Below, one piece after another: positions 10,747 to 21,772 of a stretch of 64,000 nucleotides of DNA (position 1 is its first letter; each line of letters opens with the position of its first letter). The stretch spans positions 9,431,882-9,495,881 of the forward strand of contig NC_063066.1 of assembly GCF_018812025.1 (NCBI RefSeq). Reading direction: 5' to 3'. Source of the DNA: Megalobrama amblycephala. Lineage: Eukaryota > Chordata > Actinopteri > Cypriniformes > Xenocyprididae. The translations under genes and the position numbers were made by a program. The notes under the pieces were generated by a model. It was given only the letters and a program-made list of their open reading frames with translations, did no database searches and was not told where the DNA came from.

Positions 10747-12637
10747 TTCAAATGACTATAATTCTGTGAGATTTTAAAATGTTTCATTTCAGCAGAGAGT
10801 AGATAGCCAATTATTGTGGAACATATATTTATTCATGCAACGTTTCCCATATGAACACTGTGGCTCCCTTCAGCAAAATGTTGGTCATATGGTGAAAGAA
10901 CAGGCAATTATTTTCATGCAGCTGTCAATACTCTGAACAGGCTAATACAGTCTAATTAAATGTCATTTTTTGGGCCACTAATGAAAATGAACAACTCAGA
11001 GGGGTTTTTAATATCGCTGTGAAGCGCTTCAACTGCCGGAGCCTTGCAGTCGATGACTTGATCCTTCTATGTCCCTTACTTGTGTGATGAGGGATGAAAG
11101 GGGATGCAATGAGAGACACAGAGAGAAAGAGAGAAAAAAGGCAAGTTTGGCAAGTAGAGGAGTGAAGGGGGAGACAGATGGCGTGAAGTCTGCATCTCTT
11201 TGGCGTTGGGCTCATGGCGCTAAAATCCTCCCTCTCACACATTCCAACAAATCCAACCAGGAGGCTCAGGAGTATGTTCCACTGCTCTCGAAATGAAGCA
11301 TCTGACCAGGATAGAGCCACGCACACACACACTTTCTCACTGTCTTTCTCCCTCTTTCACACACAAGCACACATACATTCACACACTGTCAGTCACCCGT
11401 AACCTATCCAGAAGTTTACATTTTTATTAGTATGTCACCCGTTCCGGAGTTTATTGGCTTGTTAAAATAGGACGCTTTGGGAGCTGGGGGAGAGAGAACA
11501 TGGGGCCATGACTGGAAATATTGCAGTGGAGAAAAGGAGACCAAGTGCCATTCAAGTGTAAAATCTCATTGAGTAAACATGGGGCCAAGGCATGGAAACA
11601 AAATGCGTAGAATCCATTCGCGGCAGAAGAAATGAGCTTTGCAGTTAGTCACGCTAGCCACCACATTAGCCTGTGCTCCTGATAAGTTAGTCCCTGCCAG
11701 TTTGGACCGAAGTTTTCCGTCTTTTAAATGAAAGTATGTTAAGTTGATGTACTTGGCATATACAGTAAAAAAAAACTATACGTCTCATATCTAGTCAACA
11801 AACTTCTGTTCTGCGTCTCAGTGTGCTTTTATAAAGCAGCGAAGCTTTATTTTAACCTATCGCTATATTTTATTTGTCATTTAGCTGAAATGTACCGCTA
11901 ATAGCTGTTGACATATAAAACGACCATGTGTTCCTCCTGTCAGCCAGATGCAAAAGGCACAGATGGGCTTCTTTTTTTTTTTTCCAAATGGAGCTCTTGA
12001 TAGCAGACAATTAATGTGCCTTTGATTGCGCTCTACAGTACTCTCCCATTGATTCTGGAAAATGTATTCATTGAAGGCATATGATCAGCCACGGATGAAT
12101 CTTGTCAGATGTGCCAAATCACAAATGAAACGCTTTAGTGCCTCTCCCTCCAACCTCCAGGGCTAAGAGCTCTTGCACGCACGCACACGCACACGCACAC
12201 GCACGCTCACACGTGCGCACCACTCTTTTCCCCTCTCGCTGTTTCTCTATCTCTCTCGCTCACTCTCTAGATGGATGGCTGAGTTCTGCCTTCTGTTTGC
12301 GCTGCCATACTAATGAATGAGTCAGCTGGGAATATGTAATACTGTGAAAAGGTCACCGGAGGCATGTGTATCACATTACTGTTAATGATAATAAAAAGAA
12401 CAATCTGTGCAAATCCATCTTTGAAGTCATTTTTATTACTTCCTACTGTGAGTGATTTTATCTGTCATTACTCTTCTCCTCTCTGTTGTGGGCTGGATGA
12501 TATGCAGGGAAAATGTACTGTAAAAATGATCACAGGATTTATCTCTCTTTGCATCTGTTTCAGTGATCCACAGTTATCGGCTGAGCGTTGTAATGAATAC
12601 AAGGATCATCGCCTTCGATGCAACAGTCTGCAAAGCA
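10747..12637. other. unique noncoding DNA with candidate regulatory blocks
   Basis: Block 10860-11060 has repeated TAAT cores, including CTAATTAAA near 10953. Block 11990-12120 contains CAATTAATG followed within a few bases by CCTTTGAT (12019-12026), a TCF/LEF-type site. CA-rich tracts lie at about 11322-11390. The 126-codon minus frame 10952-11332 overlaps another frame and has no domain. Regulatory function is inferred only. Confidence 0.25.
12176..12213 (+). repeat. (CACACG)n-like microsatellite
   Basis: CA/CG-alternating tract of about six imperfect units, followed by pyrimidine-rich CTCTCGCTCTC sequence to about 12270. Confidence 0.85.
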
Positions 12638-12773
12638 AAGTTCTCCCCAAAAATGAAAATCATTTAATCACCCACTAGTCTTTCCAAACTTGTATAACTT
12701 CTGCAGAAGTGTACCAGAGGAAAGAAAGTCATACAGGTTTGGAAAGACATGTTGTTTTTGGGTGAACTGTCCC
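12638..12773. mobile_element. short TTAA-family inverted-repeat remnant
   Basis: A 136-bp palindromic copy: the left half TTCTCCCCAAAAATGAAAAT..TTTCCAAACTTGTAT pairs with the right half ATACAGGTTTGGAAAGAC..TTTTTGGGTGAACTGTCCC. Nearly all of it is terminal repeat. Its flanking TTAA is no longer recognisable. Confidence 0.7.
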
Positions 12774-13164
12774 ATGAAAACTCTGGAAAATAAAAACAAA
12801 TCATGTTTAATCCTAAAGGATTAATTCACTTTAAAATGAAAATGACCCCTGAGGGTGATTTATTCACCCTCAAGCCATCCTAGGTGTATATGACTTTCTT
12901 CTTTCTGATGAACACAATCGGAGTTGTATTAATAAATATCCCGACGTGTCCACGCTTTATAATGGCAGTGAATGGGACCAACGAGTATGAAGCTCAAGAA
13001 AGTGAATCCATTCATCATAAATGTACTCCACACGGCTCCGGGGGGTTAATAAAGGCCTTTTGAAGCAAAGTGATGTGTTTGTGTAAGAAAAATATCCATA
13101 TTTAACAAGTAAAATATCTAGCTTCCGCCAGACCGCCTCCCCTATTCAGCTTATGAAGAAAGTG

Positions 13165-13611
13165 TAAAGCCCCGGGTATACTTCACTTTCCACGTCAGGC
13201 GCGCAGTCGCGTCCGCGCATCTTTCAAAGTATACTAAACCAAGGATGCGCGCGGATGACAGAGTTCGACGCATGGCATTCGCTGGGCAGGATCGGAGAAG
13301 AAAAATAGTGCAGCCCCCATTGCAACATAGTTCAGAAGATACACCAAGAGAACAGGAATCAAAAACGATGGAGAAGGCATGCTTTTGAGTTTACTCGTCT
13401 TATTTTTGAATCGTTCTTTACACACTCTTCTTCGACGACTCCACATTGTGCTCAGTACTGTGTGCGTATTGCCACCTAGTGGACTCTTCTGTCCTGCTTG
13501 CACATGTGCTGTTGCACGCGCACCGTGTGGACGGGGTGTGCGGCCGGCTGCGAGCCCTCTGCATGACGAAAATTACGTCATGCGGACGGCTGAAGTATAC
13601 CTGGGGCTTAA
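13165..13611. mobile_element. nested inverted-repeat element, GC-rich
   Basis: Ends AAGCCCCGGGTATACTTCA and TGAAGTATACCTGGGGCTT are inverted copies about 445 bp apart. The interior is CpG-rich (many GCGCGC-like words), unlike its AT-rich host. Frames on both strands across 13234-13696 show no transposase motif. The boundaries could shift by a few bases, so the target duplication (TAA or TTAA) is unresolved. Confidence 0.65.
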
Positions 13612-13707
13612 GGCCTCTCGCAGTTCAAAACGCTTACACTACGTCCTACACCTTACGTATTCAACTTACGAGAAAAGCGTAACTGACGTCCCTTAAGGAA
13701 GGCGTTT

Positions 13708-13853
13708 GTGTAAGAAAAATATCCATATTTAACAATTATAAAGTAAAATATCTAGCTTCCGCCAGACTTCCTTCCGTATTGGTCCGCATTCCGTCTGGCG
13801 GAAGCTAGATATTTTACTTTATAACTTCTTAAATATGGATATTTTTCTTACAC
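13708..13853. repeat. foldback: 60-bp arms around a 25-nt loop
   Basis: Arm 13708-13767 and arm 13793-13853 are near-perfect inverted copies, running from GTGTAAGAAAAATATCCATA to CTTCCGCCAGAC. A third copy in the first orientation lies at 13081-13132, so one arm of the host palindrome has been duplicated. Confidence 0.9.
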
Positions 13854-14107
13854 AAATGCATTGCTTCGCTTCAGAAGGCTTTTATTAACCCTCCGGAGCC
13901 ATGTGAAGTACGTTTATGATGGATAGATGCACTGTCTTGAGCTTCATACTCGTTGTCACATTCACTGCCATTATAAAGTTTGGATGCGTCAGGATATTTA
14001 TTAATATAACTCAGATTGTGTTCATCAGAAAGAAGAAAGTCATAGGATGGCTTGAGGGTGAGTAAATGTTGCGGTAATTTTCATTTTAAAGTGAACTAAT
14101 CCTTTAA

Positions 14108-15499
14108 AGCCGAAATCCTTCATGCATTCATGAAAAAAATCTCCTGGTCTGCATCTTCCAGTTAGATGTGATGAAACGATGGCCGTACATCCTCTCCGAA
14201 CCGGATGTGAGGTAGACCCACTTCATCCCACATGGAAGTCTCACAGTCTGCTGGATGGATCCCAGATCCTGAAATAATAAAGCTTATTTCACTGTATTAA
14301 CCTTGTTCATACTGAAATTCTGCTGCTAAACCACAGCACACGTCCATCAATCACAGCTCACTTTCACAGACTACAGCACAAATCTCTTTAACGCTCATTA
14401 TTATTTCATCTCTCATAATGGAGGAAGATATATGTGGTTAGCAGTGGTAAGCTTTCTTGAGCTATTACAGTTTATGGTGGTCAGAGTATTGCTTTACCGA
14501 TTTCCTTTGCATTATAGATGGTAACAGAACTGTAATTGTGTTAAATTACTCGACTGGAGGCGGCTTTTGATCTCCAGCTGGATGTGGAATGCCATGTTGC
14601 ATATAAGTCATACATTAAGCAGTTGGTCAGTGATTGAAAGGTAATTGTAGTGCTACACATCACATTCTGTACTCACACAGCGAAGCCCGGGGACGATAAA
14701 AGGGTTTGCATCTGCATATGTTATTTCAGCACTCTCTCTTTCTTTAACCCTTCTGTTTTTTGACTCACACTGCTATCATTCTTATTCTCTCTCTCAATCT
14801 GTCCCTTCCCCCTTCCATCTTTTTCATCTCTCACCATCTCTCTCCCCCACTGTCCCTCTCTATGAAACATACACCCACACACACATATAAAGATGACTGT
14901 CTCTGTGCTCTTTCAGGTTCTAGAGGGGTTTTTTCCTGCCACGGTGACCTCATCCTGGGAAATCGAGCACTTTCTGATTGAAAATAGTGCCTGTAATTAA
15001 GAGCATTCACTATTTGTTACCACTTGGCATTACATTAGTATGCAAAGCTGGCAGCCGCTTAATCTGGGGAAAAACGTTTGTTTCCTTAATTGCCCTCTTA
15101 GGACAAATGTGTGGGAGGGGAAATGAAACACTAACGTGCCATAGGAGGAATGAGGCCTGGTGTGAGTAGAGGATGTGGCTCCCTGACACAGAGGTTAAAC
15201 CTTTAAACCCAACTAATGGGGTCAAAGACAACACACACATACTGTATATGTTTGAATAGAAGGGAAGCTGGATTTATTTTATGGTTTTCACTCATACAAA
15301 CATTAGAATTTAACATGAAATAAAACTTGTACATGACTGGAAAAGAGCAGGACTTTATTCCATGCAAGTTCTTCATTACACTTTTTGATAATCAACTCCA
15401 TATTACATTTTGAAATGCAAAACCATATACTGGGTTTAGACATTTCAATGTTTTCATCTCTTTTGGTCACATTTGAGTGATGAAATTAAATAAGGAAAG
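14108..15499. other. unique noncoding DNA, candidate regulatory block at 14920-15170
   Basis: The block 14920-15170 is high complexity with TAATTA at 14994-14999 and TTAATTG near 15087, in line with enhancer-like DNA. CT- and CA-rich tracts lie at 14765-14895. Overlapping frames of 63-76 codons at 14978-15240 on both strands have no domain. Confidence 0.28.
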
Positions 15500-15975
15500 A
15501 AACAAAGAATGACCTGACTTTTCTCCCCCCAAAATTCTGTCATCATGCATCATCATCTCAAGTTGTTCCAAATCTGTATCCACCTTATTTTTTAACAAGA
15601 GCAGGCGGGGCCATTTGTAACTTGAATGTACGAGGGCTTCTCGTGTCATTCACTTGTATTTGTTATCATATTATTTTAATGATCAAAATCATAAACAAAT
15701 TGGTTCATAGCGCAAATAGTTTTATTGTTTGCTGCACTTTATATACATATCAGTTCAAAGAAAATAGTTTACTTCTGCATTGCAAAATAAGGTGGATAAC
15801 ACGAAAGGAGGACCTTTGTAGGACTGCACTGGTCACTCTTTTCCATGCAATTGCAATAAATGGTGAATGGGGACTTAAGCTTGAAACCTTCCATAGGAAT
15901 ACAAAAACACAATAAAAGTATCATAAGAATAGTCCATTCACACGATATTCCAAGTCTTCTGTGGAACGGGTCAGG
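15500..15975. mobile_element. degraded inverted-repeat transposon fragment
   Basis: TTCTGTCATCATGCATCATC..GTTGTTCCAAATCTGTAT at 15534-15580 is a diverged terminal segment of the same TTAA group. The region around 15840-15965, with GGTGAATGGGGACTTAAG and ATATTCCAAGTCTTCTG, resembles an internal part of such fish elements as I remember them. There is no matching right end. A 97-codon frame at 15622-15915 lies inside it and is not a gene. Confidence 0.45.
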
Positions 15976-17088
15976 TGGATTTGTGAATAGCTCAGTCAGC
16001 CTGGTTTATCACATCGCTCAATTTTAAGCTTGAATAAATAAAAGTCTATTTTGTAACATTAATAAAAGTCTAATTTTGTAACATTGTATGGGCAATGTAT
16101 TAATCCTTAAAATTTGAAGTTTATTATCTGTTTTGTACCAGCATTGTTGTTGCTGGAATCTGAACAACCAGAGAGAAATGGGAAAAAGAAGCAAAATATT
16201 GCAACATCTGTACTAAACAATGTGCAGGTAAATTGATAACAGCACTTTTTGCTTATTGTTGTATAGTTCACAGAGAGCAGTTAATTTTCCAGCTTGCTTA
16301 TTTGCTACAACATATTCATGAGATCTCTTGGGCATGTCCTTAGTTCTGTTGATGCACATTAAACTATTCCGAATCAACTTTTTGATGAATTCTTAATATT
16401 TTCACTCTGACAATGACTTTTACGCATTATTAGAATGAGTCTTACATAAAAAATTCTCACTGAAAACACCAGAGACTTCAAACACATTACTAAAAACGAT
16501 AACAGAAACATCTAGGACGTTTAAGAGGAACAGCAGATATGAGAACAGCACTGTTCTAAATTGACGGCAACCTAATCTATTGCCATATTCAGAGGTAAGT
16601 TAATTACATAATCAGTTTATATTCATTTCAGAAGTGTTAAAATACTGCAAATCATTTACAGCCAAAGTCTGCATGAAACTTGATTGAGAACATCATGTCA
16701 CAATCCATTTAAAGCAGCACATTTGTTGACAAACTCTTTGAAAATTTGTATGTGTGGACCAGGGTGCAACAAGGGTGTGAGATCTATAAACACACGCCAC
16801 AATTTAATGCATGCTTTACTTCAAAGCTGTAAGTATCCCTCAGACAGCTTTGAGACTTTTATAAAGAATCTTATAAAAACTTTTTTCTCTTAAAAAAAAT
16901 AATAAAAAAAAGTTATGGCTATGGAAGGTACTGACAGTCCATGCAAATAATGAGCAGAAACAACAAACACAGACAGTTCACACGGGCTTTTATTCATCTT
17001 TTATTAATAAAAAGACCAATTTCGTCCCATTAAAAATACCTCTGGAACTCAAACCTGTACAGAATACATGATTCCAGTAAAAAGCAAA
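15976..17088. other. AT-rich noncoding DNA
   Basis: No gene or transposon end was recognised. The only structure seen is a short tandem duplication at 16037-16085. Confidence 0.5.
16037..16085 (+). repeat. 24/25-bp tandem duplication
   Basis: Two adjacent copies of AATAAAAGTCTATTTTGTAA-CATT differ by one inserted A. Confidence 0.9.
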
Positions 17089-17181
17089 CAGTTTTTTCAG
17101 GAAAGGTCCTCATATATGTACACGCACACACACTCATGGACACAAGCACCCTGAATATGAGGACCTTTCCTGAAAAAACTG
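17089..17181. repeat. perfect 27-bp inverted repeat (stem-loop)
   Basis: 17089-17115 and 17155-17181 are exact reverse complements, separated by a 39-nt CA-rich loop. The arm starts CAGTTTTTTCAGGAAAGGTC. With a 3-nt bulge, three more pairs can form outward. The size resembles a miRNA-like or other small-RNA hairpin, or a recent inverted duplication; transcription cannot be judged here. Confidence 0.9.
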
Positions 17182-19640
17182 CTGTTTACAATATATACAT
17201 GTATAGACTACTTTAATCTCCGTGGGTTGTGATGTATGCATGTTCTTGCGTTAAGCCATTAGCGGACAGTCATTTTGTGGCCAATTCAAATGTTCATCGA
17301 ATTGATGCAGGCCCACAACTACACATGCAACACAGACATTTGGCAACGCGGAACGTGTAAATCCTCTAGAGAGACAGGCTACTAATTAGCGGACCTTCTT
17401 GGACTTCACTCGAGTGTTTATGGCGGACCCTGACAGATCCATGCTCGTCCCCTTCAGTACCCTGTCTAATTCAGGCACAACACCTGCGGACTAGATACTC
17501 ATTAATTTACTTAGTTTACACTGCAAAACATTTCACTGACATATCAAACGAGAATGAATTAGAAAGCAGTGTTGAATTAACAAAATATGCAAATTCTCTT
17601 TATTTTATATTATTTCGTTACGCTACGTTGAATAGTTTGTCGGCTACAGCCTGAAGTATTGGCAGGATTCAGGAATGAGTTGCCAACAGGTGTTTGGAAG
17701 TGCTTGCGATGCCCATACTGCTGCAATGAACTTATTTGTGTTTATTGATAACATGTATTCGATCTCTTCATCAGTGCTTCGCTGAGTGGATTTAAGACTA
17801 AATATATATTTCATTTAAATGTATTCCTTTTTGCAGCTTGTTTCTAGTGATTATGCGCCAGACAAAACAGAGTAATCGAAACTATTCCTCAAATGATGAT
17901 TGATTTCAAACTAACACAGAATTTGACAAGCCAATAAAGATGTATTTGATAATCAGAAGAGATTTGTCATCATACCCGGATTTCGGTTGCTGGAGCCCGA
18001 GGGAAATTTAAATAAACAACGTAAAACTTTTGAGCTGTTCAATTCGTACAGCAAATATTTGTCAGTTGTCAGTGTGCTATCAGCGTAAACAACTTTACTG
18101 AGTGTCGCTTAGTAAGTAATTCCACTGGGGTAAATACAAAGTATAAACAAATATTATGTGAGATAATCTTGAATGATATACGCAGAAAGTGATATTCTGG
18201 ATGTAGCCAAGACTGAGACAAATTAAGTAAAATATTTATTAAATAAATCTGTTATTAGCCTGCAAGCATCTGACGGTCACCAACAAATAAAGTAACTTTT
18301 TTTTTCGTCTATAGGCTACAATTCAGCGTTGTCTAAGAAATGAATGGGAGTGACATGTCCTTAAATTTGGTGTTAGAAGTTAAGCTCGAGTGGCTTGAGA
18401 GAAGACTTGAATTAAGTCTTGTGTGTATGTTGAGGGTCCACTGTTCTGCTCACAAAGGCGAGATAATCCAAGTCATTTATACAATGCATAGGGCTGTGTT
18501 GACATGGTGTAAAGAAGGCCTTGCCTTTTATCTCCTACCGAATTGGAGCATCTTATTAAATCGAAACGTTGACAGAAGACTCTCTTTTTTTTTTTTTTTT
18601 TTGGTTTGCTCTTAAGCAGTGTCATTGACTGGGTCCTCTGACCTGATCAACATCACTTCATCACTTCTCACTGAGTGCCAAAAAAGTGATTTGAAATTGT
18701 TTAGTGCCAAGAGAAACGAAAAGAAATTAAATAAAACAACCATATAACATGTAATACTACATAACTTTCAAAGTGATTAATACATTATAAAAGCAAGATA
18801 TTATTATTTTATAGATATATAATTAAATTGCCGTCACTGTTATATATTTAAATCCTAGCAATGCGAATTTAATAATGATATGTTATGATATGATATGCTA
18901 AACCCTATCAATGATAATTTATTTATATTAAAATGATCAAAAATCACTATTAATCTGTCATTTACTAATCTATCACATGTCAGGTGTCAGGAAATTACAA
19001 CAGTCTTGTCCGACTAATTTTACTTTATATTAAAGCATAAAACTAATTACTTATTAGTTACTTATAGCTATCTGATTTATGTGTATTATGATTATTGGCT
19101 TTTGTTTTCAGGATCAACTTTAAAACGATACTTTATACGATTTTATTGCTTGTTCTTGTTGTGAGAGGTAAAGTAGGCTATTACAATATTTTGACAATCG
19201 ACCATGTATGAATATTTATTTAACTTTTCACACTTTCAAAAGGAGTTTGTGCATGGTAACATTTTTACAAAATGGATGACCAACAAAAGCCCCTCCACAA
19301 AAACAAAAAAACCCCAAAAAACAAACAAGCAATTTCAAAAGGAACAATTCAGATGCACATTACAATTAAATAAAACTCAAGATAATTAAATAAAGATAAT
19401 ATGTTTAATCTAGCCAGAGACATAAATTGTACAGGACACTCTCTATTTCCTTATTTAATTTCCTTTTGCATCAAACACAAGACAATTTAAAAAACCTAAA
19501 TCTTATATTGATTAAAAACAAACAAATAACTAAAATCAAGAGAAAATCAGTTTGTTTTACAAAGACATCAACTATTCAAATACTGATTAAAGAGATAAAA
19601 GATATATAGCTAAACTTTATTATTATTATTGCAATTTGAT
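17182..19640. other. noncoding: mixed unique block then AT-rich tract
   Basis: 17220-17560 is high-complexity unique sequence (for example CTACTAATTAGCGGACC near 17379-17395) and may be regulatory. 18120-19640 is AT-rich with a T20 run at about 18583-18602 and A-rich runs at 19300-19330. Frames at 18340-18615, 19204-19389 and 19427-19609 are composition-driven. Confidence 0.35.
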
Positions 19641-21593
19641 GCTTAAAAAATCCAAAGAGGATGTCTTTTTTCAGATTTTATAAATATTGCATCATAATTT
19701 TCATTACGCTTTTCCACACATCTGTCATTAAGTTTTCATATAAAGAGATTGTTCCTGTTTCTACAAAACTAGCTTATTATTGTGTTTCTGCCATGTATGT
19801 TTAGATGCCCAAATGAAATGTCCTCCTTTAATCGTCACTAATGCAGGTGGAGAGTGGTTATACGCGGCGCAGGTCGCACAGGTGAGCTGCGCTGAGGGAG
19901 AGCGCAAGACACGCTTCTTATTAATACAAAAATAAAAGATGAAATCATTACTTTACACAGGCTTTTCTGTATTTCAGACGCATATTTTAAATTAACCAAT
20001 GTATTCACATTTCACAATGCAGATAACGTTTCTGTAAAGTTGCCAAAAAGTAAGTACATTTAAATACGCGCCTATTTATTCACACCAGCATTTCTCAAAT
20101 AAAATGAGTACGAATAAACATATAATCTATAATCACACGGACACCAAAAAATTGGCTCCATGATTCAGTAGTTTGCACATCTGGACAGCAGGCTAATAGA
20201 AACAATAACAACATAACCAAAGCAAATTATAGCTACAAATCAATATGAGCGATTATTGTTTTTTTATATGGTGTGAAATAAAAATAAAACAACAAATAAA
20301 AACTTATAATAAAGCCGAGCAGGGAAATAAGATGTCACAAAAGGAGTTCATTAGCAGGCAGAACGGGGTTCCTCACGAGGCAGAAGGGGTTAGGAGGAGC
20401 AGAATGCTGAAACCTGCTCTCTGGGGGCCTGTACATCAAAGCGGGTGAAATCACACTCCCAGAGAACTTTTAAGAGCTACATTGACAACGGAACTCTGAA
20501 AGCCTGAATGTCATTTTTGTCAACCCAAACCGAGTATGGAAAACTGTGACTTTAAAACACCTGAGCGCAGTGTGGAGGAACAAGCGCGGTATCCTGTCGC
20601 ATTTACGCATACTGTCTGAACTATACTCGACGAACAGTAGGTGACACACCACATCACTGTCACTTGGATTCGGATTCGAATAACGTAACACAGGTAGAGC
20701 AAGCGTCGGTCCTGCACGCGCGCACTTGAACTGGGTATAAGGACACAGTAAGGAAAAAGAGATTAAGGAAAGCAAAATCTGAGCATCTTGGTTAAGCGGT
20801 AGCTCAAAAATGCCCCTTTAACAGCAGGGCATCTCGATGTGCTTAGTAAGAAATAAATGGGAGCATTTGATCGTTTAAAACTGTGGATCTCCAATCCAAA
20901 GTTAAAGGACTTCACGGGTAAATGTTCCAAGCAGCATTAAAGTTTTGGAAATAGCTTACAGTCCCCCAGAGTAAAGTTCAACAGGTTCTATCAAGCAACT
21001 TTTCCATGGCGCAATATGATAGCCTACCCAAAATACTTCTCCTCCCTCACATTTGGATCCTGTTGAGCGATGCGAGCTCAGTGCTGTCAGTCTAAAGATC
21101 AAACTCTGTGATTTATTTATTTTTTTCAACTCTTGACATTTTGTTTTAACTGAGAGGAAACAAACAGTTTGGCTGAGGAAAAAAAAGTAGCCTTTAAAGA
21201 ACATATAAAATAGGTTCAAAGTTGGAAAGACTATATGATAATCATAAAACACAATACAATTGTTAAACTTAAGTTTAAAAAACAAAACAATTTTAAATGA
21301 TTTTTTTGAAGGATATCCAAGAACGAAAGACTAAACTCAAAGATGTGACACCAACAATTGATTAGAAATAAGCTATAGAGGGTGCAGAAATCATCACGCA
21401 CGAGCACCACATCTCGAAGTGACAGAAGTCTGAGTGAAAAAAAAAAGGATTTAAGAAAGAAAACGAATTTTGAAGTAAAGAATTTCATTTTCTTGAGTTT
21501 ATAATTTGATTTGTCATCATGTTAATGGATGTTAAACGACATAAATCATCTGAATCAGCAGGCTACCATGATGAATTTGATCCACACAAACTT
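19641..21593. other. noncoding, one candidate unique block
   Basis: 20325-20830 is more complex and includes GAGTTCATTAGCAGGCAGAA near 20345. Overlapping minus-strand frames of 65-101 codons at 20470-20775 have no recognisable domain. The rest (20950-21590) is AT-rich with A/T runs. Confidence 0.3.
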
Positions 21594-21772
21594 TGGTAAC
21601 ACTTTATTTTACTGTGTCATTGTTACATGCAGTTATAGTAATAACTATAAATTATGCATAATTACATGCAACTAACCCTAAACCAAACCCTACCCTAACC
21701 CTATAGTAAGTACATGTATAATTACAGTGTAACAAAGACACCTTAAAATTAAGTGTAACCCAAACTTTTCAT
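21594..21772. mobile_element. short palindromic repeat with internal telomere-like CCCTAA words
   Basis: The ends GGTAACACTTTATTTTACTG and the inverse of GGGTTACACTTAATTTTAAG are inverted copies about 180 bp apart. The centre contains ACTAACCCTAAACCAAACCC and CCCTAACCCTATAG, which look telomeric but are part of the repeat. I recognise this as a common fish inverted-repeat element; the superfamily is not assigned. Confidence 0.7.

Larger units (their letters stand above)
12813..14107. mobile_element. long palindromic TTAA-family transposon with internal insertion
   Basis: Terminal repeats are AAAGGATTAATTCACTTTAA on the left and its inverse ending AAAGTGAACTAATCCTTTAA on the right (TTAA at 14104-14107; degraded CTAA at 12813-12816). 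The arms share TTCATCAGA/TCTGATGAA, GGTTAATAAAGGCC and CATTATAAAG words in inverted order. The same internal words occur in the element at 43118-44084, so both are one family. It carries a nested element at 13165-13611 and an extra duplicated arm segment (see 13708-13853). Confidence 0.8.

Noticed and set aside
21655..21712. Telomere-like CCCTAA words
   Set aside because: They are too short and irregular for a telomere array and are explained by the palindromic repeat around them.
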